Assembly (NCBI GenBank): GCA_001564055.1
Contig: LKNB01000018.1
Location: forward strand, 1-49,684
From: Rhodothermaceae bacterium Tc-Br11_B2g6_7
GTDB lineage: Bacteria > Bacteroidota > Rhodothermia > Rhodothermales > Salinibacteraceae
Direction of reading: 5' to 3'
DNA length: 49,684 nt
Within the stretch, counting starts at the first letter, position 1, and every line of letters starts with the position of its first letter. The notes beneath the pieces are model-generated. The model was given only the letters and a program-made list of their open reading frames with translations. It was not told where the DNA came from and ran no database searches. Made by a program: the position numbers and the translations under genes. Shown here in pieces: positions 43,289-49,684 of this stretch.

Positions 43289-44799
43289 GGAGCTGAGGAG
43301 GCAACGGGGGAGGCAGCGAGGGTGTGGTCGAGCATGTCGGTCCAGCGGTGATACAGCGTCTGCAGTGGAGCGCGCAGCGCGTCATCCGGCTCTACGCGTT
43401 GCACCGGGTCGAGGCCGACAAAGGCGTCGTCCAGCGTGCCATAGTAGCCAATGCCGACGCCCGCGCCGCGTGCTGCCCCCTGCGCGCCATCCGTATCCAT
43501 CAGTTCCACGGTAGCGCCCGTCAGGGTGGCAAAGGTACGCGTGAAAAGGACACTTTGAAAGAGGTTGGCGTTTCCGGCGCGGATGAGGGTGGGTTCAAGG
43601 TTCATCGCTTTAAACGCCTGGAGCCCATGTACGAGGGCACAGGCGACGCCCTCTTGGGCGGCCCGAAGGACGTGGCCCCGCTTGTGCGTGTTGAAGTGGA
43701 GGTTATGGAGCGAGGCCCCGGGTGCCTGGTTGCCGAGGGTGCGCTCGGCGCCGTTGCCGTACGGTAGCAAGAGGAGCCCCTCGGCACCCGGCGGGGCCAG
43801 ACGGGCGGCGCTGTTCATGGCCTCGTACCGGCCCCGCCCGCTAAAGGCATCGCGCAGCCAGCGGTACAGAATACCGGCCCCGTTGACGCAAAGCAAGACC
43901 CCGTAGCGGGGAGCATCGGGCTGATGGTTGACGTGTAAAAACGTGTTCACGCGCATCTCGGGGTCGTACCCGGCATGGTCAGTGATGCCATACACAACGC
44001 CAGAGGTCCCGGCGGTAGCCGCCAGTTGCCCGGGTGCGGTAACGCCCAGCGAGAGCGCGTTATTGGGCTGATCGCCCGCCCGGTAGGCGACGGGGATGTC
44101 GGGACGGAGGCCGAGCGCCGCTGCTGCGTCCTCGGTGAGCGTCCCCTGCACACCGAACGTGGGGGTGGTAGGCGGAAGCACGCCGGGAGAGATGCCCCAG
44201 TGCTCCAACAAAAAAGCCGCAGGGGCCTCTGTCTCAACGTTCCACAGGGTACCCTCTGAGAGGCCAGAAGGGGTGGTCCGTGCCTCACCGGTCATACAGA
44301 GCGCCAGGTAATCGCCTGGCAGCATCGCATACCGCACACGGTTAAAAATGTCCGGCTCGTTGCGCTGTACCCAGCGGAGTTTGGAAGCGGTAAAGTTGCC
44401 GGGGGCGTTCAGCAGGGTGCGTAGGCACCGGTCGGGGCCGATGGCACGGAAGGCTTCTGCTCCAATGTCGACGGCGCGGCTATCGCACCAGATGATGGAG
44501 GGGCGCAGCGGCCGCAGTGCATCGTCCACCACCACCAGCCCGTGCATCTGATAGGCGATCCCAATGCCCCAGATGTCCTCCGGGCGCACCCCTGACTTCT
44601 GCATGACCAGATTCGACGCCTTGCAGAGGTAGGTCCACCACAGGTCCGGATGCTGCTCAGCCCAGCCCGGGCGGTCCGCCTCCATGGGTAAGCTGCCGTC
44701 CTCCGGAGCCGTGGCCCGGGCAATGCAGGCCCCCGAGTCCGCGGCTATCAGGGCAGCTTTTACGGCTGAGCTTCCGACATCAAATCCAAGCAGATACAT
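43285..44799 (-). CDS. xylB: xylulokinase, FGGY family
   Basis: The 504-residue sugar kinase phosphorylates xylulose. The N-terminal FGGY motif is FDVGSSAVKAAL, then AYQMHGLVVVDD, TPSGLSEGTLWN and ATAGTSGVVYG, and the C-terminal domain contains GAARGAGVGIGYY. The start is the ATG at 44799 (MYLLGFDVGSS); the longer frame is antisense to the rnhB upstream region and lacks family sequence. It precedes and overlaps xylA, giving an operon of kinase then isomerase. No xylose transporter or regulator is adjacent. Confidence 0.9.
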   Translation of the reverse strand: MYLLGFDVGSSAVKAALIAADSGACIARATAPEDGSLPMEADRPGWAEQHPDLWWTYLCKASNLVMQKSGVRPEDIWGIGIAYQMHGLVVVDDALRPLRPSIIWCDSRAVDIGAEAFRAIGPDRCLRTLLNAPGNFTASKLRWVQRNEPDIFNRVRYAMLPGDYLALCMTGEARTTPSGLSEGTLWNVETEAPAAFLLEHWGISPGVLPPTTPTFGVQGTLTEDAAAALGLRPDIPVAYRAGDQPNNALSLGVTAPGQLAATAGTSGVVYGITDHAGYDPEMRVNTFLHVNHQPDAPRYGVLLCVNGAGILYRWLRDAFSGRGRYEAMNSAARLAPPGAEGLLLLPYGNGAERTLGNQAPGASLHNLHFNTHKRGHVLRAAQEGVACALVHGLQAFKAMNLEPTLIRAGNANLFQSVLFTRTFATLTGATVELMDTDGAQGAARGAGVGIGYYGTLDDAFVGLDPVQRVEPDDALRAPLQTLYHRWTDMLDHTLAASPVASSAP

Positions 44800-44998
44800 G
44801 GTGGCGCGGTTCGGCAGTGAGAAAGCGATGATCGCACACAGCTGTAAGATACCACCTGGCGCGCGAACTGCAAAGCGTGTGCTAACGCATGAGCCGCGTG
44901 GTTCGATGGATTTTCGTACGGTGGGGATGGGTCTTGATCGATGCCTTTTGCATCTTGCGAGACCAAACACGTTTTCCTTCACCCCACCCTACGGCTGT

Positions 44999-45601
44999 AT
45001 GCCCACGCTCGACATCGAAAAACGCTACTGGTCCTCAGGATACACCCATGTTGCCGGGCTGGACGAGGCCGGGCGCGGGTGCCTGGCCGGGCCCGTTGTG
45101 GCGGCGGCCGTTATCTTCCCGCCAGCAACGGTGATTCCCCGCGTAGCCGACAGTAAGCGCCTCTCGAAAAAGGTGCGCGAGGCCCTGCTGGCATCCATTG
45201 AAGAACAGGCGCTGGGCGTAAGCATCGGGGTCTGCTCGCCGCAGGAGATTGACCGCCTCAACATCTTGCACGCCGCCATGGAGGCCATGCGCCGGGCGAC
45301 GACCAATCTGCAGCCTGGCCCCGAGTTCTTGCTCGTGGACGGCAACCGCTGCTTTCCAGACTCCCCCTGGCCGTTTGAGACCGTAGTAAAGGGGGATGAT
45401 AAAAGCCACGTTATCGCCGCGGCGTCGATCGTCGCGAAGGTGACGCGCGACCGTATGATGCGCGAGATCCACGAGGAGTACCCGGCATACGGCTGGGACA
45501 CCAATGTGGGCTACCCTACGAAGGCCCATTATGCCGCGCTTGAGGCGCATGGCAGCACGCCATACCACCGAAAATCGTTTCGCTTGGAAGCGCGCACCTG
45601 A
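44999..45601 (+). CDS. rnhB: ribonuclease HII
   Basis: The 200-residue enzyme removes RNA from RNA/DNA hybrids and single ribonucleotides from DNA. The active site begins with GLDEAGRGCLAGP (Asp22, Glu23) and continues with LLVDGNR and GDDKSHVIAAASIVAKVTRD. The start is the ATG 44999 (MPTLDIEKRYW). It is divergent from xylB and ends 6 bp from the convergent binding-protein gene. Confidence 0.94.
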   Translation: MPTLDIEKRYWSSGYTHVAGLDEAGRGCLAGPVVAAAVIFPPATVIPRVADSKRLSKKVREALLASIEEQALGVSIGVCSPQEIDRLNILHAAMEAMRRATTNLQPGPEFLLVDGNRCFPDSPWPFETVVKGDDKSHVIAAASIVAKVTRDRMMREIHEEYPAYGWDTNVGYPTKAHYAALEAHGSTPYHRKSFRLEART

Positions 45602-45607
45602 GGGCCG

Positions 45608-46426
45608 TCACGATGCTGCCGCGCCGGGGAGGCGCTCGCGCAACGCGGTGAAGTAGGATGGTGCCTGCAACAGCCGGCTGCCATACCAGGAAAACAATTC
45701 CCCATCTACCACCTCCACCCGCGTGTGGGGAAGGGCCTCGCGGACTTCTTCGGCAAAGCGGGGGCGGCCAAAGGGGAAAGGTTCAGAGGCGAGCAGCACG
45801 GCATCCAGGCGTAGCGCCCTGAGGTCATCGAGGGTCACTTCGGGGTACCGCTGCTGGTCGGCAAAGGCGTTGACGAAGCCGGCCCGGCGCAGCATAGCGT
45901 GGATGAAGGTGTCGCCGCCAACGCTCATATAGGGAGCGCGCCAGATGAGATACGCCACGCGCAGGGGAGGGGCCGGCGGGAGGGCAGCAAACGCGGCGTC
46001 GATCTCGGCGGCGAGCGCGTCGGCCCGGGGCGCAGTGCCGGTCAGCCGCCCCACGGCGCGAATCATGCCGAGCGCATCCGGTAAGGTTGCGACATCGCTT
46101 ACGTAGACCGGCGCCAGGGCATCGAGCGCTTCCACCATGGCCGGTGTGTTTTCTTCCTTGTTGGCCAGCACGAGGTCCGGCGTCAGCGCCTGTACCGTGT
46201 CGTTGTTCAATTGCTTGGTGCCGCCCACAACGGTTTTCTCCTCACGCCAGTCCTCGGGGTGTACGCAGAAGCGTGTTACGCCGATGACCCGGGTGCCAAG
46301 GCCAAGATCCGCAAGCAACTCCGTCTGGCTCGGAACCAGCGACACGATACGCTTCGGCGGGGCGTCAACACGCAACCGCCGGCCCAACGCGTCGGTGGTG
46401 ACGATAGGGAACGAATGGCGTTGCAT
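45608..46426 (-). CDS. BtuF-like helical-backbone metal-chelate binding protein
   Basis: The 272-residue protein matches the cobalamin/iron-siderophore binding-protein superfamily. It has RIVSLVPSQTELLADLGLGTRVIG, FCVHPEDWR, VGGTKQLNNDTVQALTPDLVLANKEENT and a late SVGGDTFIHAMLRRAGF (each shown in part). Unlike BtuF it has no signal peptide or lipobox at the start (MQRHSFPIVTTDALG). So it may be cytoplasmic, or its export uses another route. No ABC permease or ATPase gene is next to it. It is the last gene of a minus-strand run from the RND gene, 12 bp after the small membrane protein. Confidence 0.82.
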   Translation of the reverse strand: MQRHSFPIVTTDALGRRLRVDAPPKRIVSLVPSQTELLADLGLGTRVIGVTRFCVHPEDWREEKTVVGGTKQLNNDTVQALTPDLVLANKEENTPAMVEALDALAPVYVSDVATLPDALGMIRAVGRLTGTAPRADALAAEIDAAFAALPPAPPLRVAYLIWRAPYMSVGGDTFIHAMLRRAGFVNAFADQQRYPEVTLDDLRALRLDAVLLASEPFPFGRPRFAEEVREALPHTRVEVVDGELFSWYGSRLLQAPSYFTALRERLPGAAAS

Positions 46427-46438
46427 ATGAGGGCTCGG

Positions 46439-46744
46439 TTATACAAAGATGCTTACGACGAAGAGCAGCAAGCCAACCCCAACCGCGACCATGGCAATCT
46501 GGTTGAAGATTTCCAGATTTAGTCCCGTGAGGTAGGTGAGCGGGTTGCGGACGCCCAGCAGCAGCCCGGCCACCCCCAGCGACGCCTCGTAGGCGGCATC
46601 TACGAGCGCACCGGCCTGGATGCTGTTAGTGGCAAGCCCCAGAAGAATGACGCTGAAGAGGATAAACACGCCGTCCATCCAGGTGAAGGCCTGTGGCGCT
46701 TTTTCATCCGGGGCCTTAGCGGAAGACGATGGGGACGATGACAT
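46439..46744 (-). CDS. two-helix membrane protein of unknown function
   Basis: A 101-residue protein with a Ser/Ala/Glu-rich N-terminal tail and two or three hydrophobic helices (near residues 24-45, 52-65 and 78-100). I do not recognise the family. The start is the ATG 46744; a TTG two codons upstream is also open. It lies between the CNNM gene (55 bp) and the BtuF-like gene (12 bp). Confidence 0.6.
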   Translation of the reverse strand: MSSSPSSSAKAPDEKAPQAFTWMDGVFILFSVILLGLATNSIQAGALVDAAYEASLGVAGLLLGVRNPLTYLTGLNLEIFNQIAMVAVGVGLLLFVVSIFV

Positions 46745-46799
46745 AGGCAAAATAACGTGGGGACCGAAGGTAAGGGGCGAGAACGCGATGGTGCCTCGT

Positions 46800-47996
46800 T
46801 CACGTGGTTGATGAGCGATCGGGGACGGACGGTTGATCGTCGTCGTTCGTCGTGCTCACAGCATCGTCCGGTGCTTCCACGGCCGTATCCTCCGTGGACG
46901 GTGGGTCAGCGGCCTCGCGCAGCCGTTGGGTAGCACCGTTTTCGTCCACCTCTTCAGGAACGATGCCCAGCCGCTTGGCGCGCTTCCGCCACTGCTCCCG
47001 CGCCAGTTTCTGCATGTCGTCAACCGAATCCACCTCGTCTACAATCTCCAGCCCCAGCAGGGTTTCGACGGCATCTTCCATCGTGACAATGCCGGCCATC
47101 CCGCCGTATTCATCGACCACCAGCGCGATGTGGGCAGAGCGGTCCAGTAGGCGCTCGAAGAGGTCAGGCAAAGGCAGCGACTCGGGAACCACCTCCAGGG
47201 GCCGACGCACCTCCCGTAGCCTCTCATCCGTGCGCTCCTGCGCCGCCCGCAGCAGGATATCGTCCTTTAGTACAAACCCGGTGATGTCCTCTCGCGACTC
47301 AGCGTAGACGGGCAACCGGGAGAAGCGGAAACTGTCGTGGCTCTCCAGCACCTCGCCAATGGTTTGGTCTTCCTGTAGTGAAACCACGACGGTGCGCGGC
47401 GTCATGATGTCCCGCACGCGTAGGCTACTAAACCGGAGTAAGTTGTGCAGGATGCGGGATTCTTCCATCTCAAACACCCCTTCCTGTGTACCCAGGTCGG
47501 CCAGCGCCGTAAGCTCATCGCGGCTTACCGATGCCTCGTCCTGGCCCGACGCCAGCACCCGAGCAATTCCCCGAGCCAGCTGCACCAAGGGCCACATGAG
47601 CCAAATGATAGGCGGCAATATGCGAACCACCGCCGGGCTGAGCTGGCGCCAGTAGACGGCCCCCAGCGTCTTCGGAATGATTTCCGCAAAGACAAGCACG
47701 AGAAACGTGAGGACCCCCGAGGTTACCGCCACAAGCGCGTCGCCAAACACCACCGCGGCCTGCGCGCCCACCCCTACGGCGCCCACGGTGTTGGCAATTG
47801 TGTTGAGGCTCAGGATGGCCGAGAGCGGGCGGTCGATGTCATCCTTATACCGCTGCAGTCGCTGTCCCGTGACGGTTCCTTCCCGTGCCTGGGCCGCCAC
47901 AAAGGATGGTGTGGTGCTGAGGAGTGCGGCCTCCAAAATAGAGCACAAAAACGAGACGACCACGACCATGGCAGCATAGAGCAGTAACAGGCCCAT
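46800..47996 (-). CDS. CNNM/HlyC-CorC-type membrane protein with CBS pair
   Basis: The 398-residue protein has an N-terminal DUF21/CNNM membrane domain (four helices, with LVFAEIIPKTLGA) and a tandem CBS domain (VRDIMTPRTVVVSLQED, then FSRLPVYAESREDITGFVL and LVVDEYGGMAGIVTMED). It lacks the usual C-terminal CorC_HlyC domain and instead ends in a long acidic Asp/Thr/Ser tail. Such proteins handle Mg2+ or Co2+. I place the start at ATG 47996 (MGLLLLYAAM) because the earlier ATGs (48035, 48041) lie inside the hairpin of an upstream terminator. That choice is an inference and the upstream starts are open in frame. Confidence 0.85.
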   Translation of the reverse strand: MGLLLLYAAMVVVVSFLCSILEAALLSTTPSFVAAQAREGTVTGQRLQRYKDDIDRPLSAILSLNTIANTVGAVGVGAQAAVVFGDALVAVTSGVLTFLVLVFAEIIPKTLGAVYWRQLSPAVVRILPPIIWLMWPLVQLARGIARVLASGQDEASVSRDELTALADLGTQEGVFEMEESRILHNLLRFSSLRVRDIMTPRTVVVSLQEDQTIGEVLESHDSFRFSRLPVYAESREDITGFVLKDDILLRAAQERTDERLREVRRPLEVVPESLPLPDLFERLLDRSAHIALVVDEYGGMAGIVTMEDAVETLLGLEIVDEVDSVDDMQKLAREQWRKRAKRLGIVPEEVDENGATQRLREAADPPSTEDTAVEAPDDAVSTTNDDDQPSVPDRSSTT

Positions 47997-48018
47997 GAGC
48001 GCAGGAGCGGGTGGGAAG

Positions 48019-48052
48019 AATAAAAATGGGGGCATGCGCATTGCACGCCCCC
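48019..48052 (-). terminator. intrinsic terminator after the RND efflux gene
   Basis: On the minus strand a 10-bp stem GGGGGCGTGC with GCATGCCCCC (one G-T wobble; 48043-48052 with 48028-48037) and a 5-nt loop is followed by ATTTTTATT. It lies 53 bp past the RND stop. Two in-frame ATGs of the next gene fall inside it. Confidence 0.85.
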
Positions 48053-48104
48053 GGGTATAGCATGGATATGCCAGGTGCCGGTGTTGGTTTCGCGGTCGCA
48101 GGTG

Positions 48105-49684
48105 CTACGCCGACCGGCCGTCGGCCCCCCCGGTCTCCGGATCGGGCGGCGAGGAAGCGCCTTCTGTGGCGTCATCAGGAGACCCATCCCCCTCAAACAC
48201 GGGCCTCACATCATTTTCTGAGCGGGGCGCGCCGTCGCCGGCGTACGACTCCTCCGCTGGGCCTTCAAGGCCGAAGAGCGTGGTGAAGCGCTGACCCAGC
48301 GACTCGAACACAGAGAAAATGGTGGGCACCACCAGCAGCGTGATCAGCAGGGCAAACAGCAGCCCACCGATAATTGAAGTCCCCATCGGCCCCCAGAACT
48401 GGGTGTTCTGCGAGCCCAGCTGGAAGTCCGGCTCCAGATTGGCCAGCAAGCCAACGAAGTCGACCTGGATACCGAACGTGAGCGGGATGAGGGCGAGGAT
48501 GGTGGTCAGAGCCGTGAGCAGCACGGGTCGCAGGCGATTTACGCCGCCTACGATAATTGACTGGTTGTTGCTATACCCCTGCCGCCGAAGCTGCTGAATG
48601 TAATCCAGCAATACAATGTTGTTGTTCACCAGGATGCCGAACAAGCTGATGATACCCACGAAGACCATGAGGCCGAAGGGTGTTTGGCTGACCAGTAGGG
48701 TGAAGACCACGCCGATCTGGCTGAGCCCAACGGCCAGCAGCACAATCAGCGGCGCGGAGAGGGCGTTGAACTTGGCAACGGTAACGAGAAAGATGAGCAT
48801 GATGCCCGCCATCAGCGCGAACAGCAGAAAGCCGAATGCCTCCTCTTGATCCTGCTGTTCGCCGGTGTATTCAAGCGCATAGCCCGGCGGCAGGTCGTCC
48901 ACGAACCCGGCAAGCTCGTCTTGCACCTGCTGCAGCACTTCCTGCCCCGAAAAGCCCGGCGCGTTGCGTCCTTCGATTACCGCTACGCGGCGCAGGTTGA
49001 GGCGCGTGATGGAGCCCAAGCCTTCGGAGTCTACAAAGTCGGCCACCGAGGCCAGGGGGATCTGCTGCCCCGTTTCAGGCTGAAGGATGTTCAGGTTCTC
49101 CAACGTTTCGAGGTTGCTGCGCTGTTCGGGCGCCAGGCGCACGGTGACGTCGAAGTCGTCATCGCCCACCCGGTACGTGCTGGCTTCGGTGCCGGCAATG
49201 GCTGCCCGGACGGTTTGGCCGATCTGGCCCGTGGAGAGGCCATAGCTGGAGGCCCGCTCCCGGTCGATGGCCACGCGCACCTCAGGGCGGCCAAGCTCCA
49301 GGTTGTCGCGCAGGTCCACGAGGCCCTGAATGCGGCCGGCTTCGGACGCCTCGTTTAGCATCGCCTGGGCCTCATTGGCCAGCCGCACGATTTCGTCGTA
49401 GTCAGGGCCTGTAATTTCGATGTTGACAGGAGGTCCTGTTGGTGGGCCGAGCTCGTCCTTCTGCACGTCCAGCGTTACGTCTGGCAGCAGGTTGGTCACG
49501 GCTTCCCGTACCTTGGCCAGCGTGCGAGCGCTGGCTTCGGCCCGGTCGCCATAGTCGATCAGGTTCAGCGTGATGCGGGAGCGCTCTGCCAGAGGCTGTC
49601 CGGCGGCAAAGTCGCCAGAGCCCGTCACGCCCACGTTCGTAAGCATGTTCTCCACGTTGCCCAGCACCAGGTCATCCGACGAAA
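48105..49684 (-). CDS. RND-type efflux pump inner-membrane subunit, C-terminal part
   Basis: The gene continues past the right edge; 525 residues of the C-terminal half are visible. It shows the second periplasmic porter domain (PVNIEITGPDYDEIVRLANE, shown in part, then VRVAIDRERASSYGLS), then six TM helices with GILVNNNIVLLDYI and RPVLLTALTTILALIPL, typical of AcrB/SwrC-like transporters driven by proton flow. The tail is long, acidic and low in hydrophobics, which is unusual. A membrane fusion protein would be expected upstream outside the window. Substrate unknown. Confidence 0.9.
   Translation of the reverse strand, partial: SSDDLVLGNVENMLTNVGVTGSGDFAAGQPLAERSRITLNLIDYGDRAEASARTLAKVREAVTNLLPDVTLDVQKDELGPPTGPPVNIEITGPDYDEIVRLANEAQAMLNEASEAGRIQGLVDLRDNLELGRPEVRVAIDRERASSYGLSTGQIGQTVRAAIAGTEASTYRVGDDDFDVTVRLAPEQRSNLETLENLNILQPETGQQIPLASVADFVDSEGLGSITRLNLRRVAVIEGRNAPGFSGQEVLQQVQDELAGFVDDLPPGYALEYTGEQQDQEEAFGFLLFALMAGIMLIFLVTVAKFNALSAPLIVLLAVGLSQIGVVFTLLVSQTPFGLMVFVGIISLFGILVNNNIVLLDYIQQLRRQGYSNNQSIIVGGVNRLRPVLLTALTTILALIPLTFGIQVDFVGLLANLEPDFQLGSQNTQFWGPMGTSIIGGLLFALLITLLVVPTIFSVFESLGQRFTTLFGLEGPAEESYAGDGAPRSENDVRPVFEGDGSPDDATEGASSPPDPETGGADGRSA

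Noticed and set aside
1-49684. CRISPR array, tRNA or rRNA genes, complete IS or prophage
   Set aside because: By eye there are no regular spaced repeats, tRNA-like T-loop blocks with stems, rRNA blocks, or phage structural genes.

Overview
This is a 49.7 kb chromosomal window of GC-rich (about 60 percent by eye) bacterial DNA, densely packed with genes. The gene set suggests a Gram-negative, aerobic, salt-adapted member of the Rhodothermota/Bacteroidota line, Salinibacter-like. The evidence is outer-membrane proteins (FadL, RND efflux), menaquinone synthesis (MenB), a complex I membrane arm, a seven-gene Mrp Na+/H+ antiporter, a YpdA-type bacillithiol reductase, a short Rho and acidic protein tails. 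The taxonomic call is inference; no rRNA or marker tree was available.

Layout. 1-3592 (minus strand): a truncated FadL-type porin, a TrpB2 tryptophan synthase with a clear terminator, a HAD hydrolase and an unknown gene. 3765-5355: a small unknown gene and a Dda/RecD-like helicase. 5360-6016: a secreted protein with a His-rich tail. 6314-12853: nuoJKLMN, with a pterin-4a-carbinolamine dehydratase gene inserted between nuoM and nuoN. 13500-14188: Mn-type superoxide dismutase with a terminator. 14195-20511: a structured leader, then an Mrp operon in the order F-G-A-B-C-D-E. 20574-23349: phosphopantetheinyl transferase, menB, a broken IS5-family transposase and an M28 peptidase. 23350-28913: a decayed stretch, then a sigma70-like promoter and a large dyad operator ahead of a mutagenic-repair operon (imuB-like, small protein, dnaE2). 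28947-34932: YpdA, Old Yellow Enzyme, tadA/arcA, a small membrane protein, truA and aroK. 34967-39045 (minus): rho, radC, a thioredoxin-like lipoprotein gene and glyS. 39046-39622: a long gene-free stretch with hairpins. 39623-42115: an alpha/beta hydrolase and an unusual membrane-anchored Mur ligase. 42140-44799: xylose isomerase and xylulokinase. 44999-49684: rnhB, a BtuF-like metal-chelate binding protein, a two-helix membrane protein, a CNNM/CBS protein and a truncated RND pump.

The centre of the window (6.3-20.5 kb) is a bioenergetic island. Complex I pumping subunits, superoxide dismutase and the homologous Mrp antiporter lie side by side, so NuoL, NuoM, NuoN, MrpA and MrpD supply five related ion-channel subunits within 14 kb. 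The imuB/dnaE2 region is the most distinctive regulated unit: promoter, dyad and three genes look like a damage-inducible translesion module without an adjacent imuA. I saw no CRISPR array, rRNA, tRNA or intact mobile element, and no convincing wholly new multi-gene system. The findings are local oddities in recognisable families plus several candidate regulatory elements.
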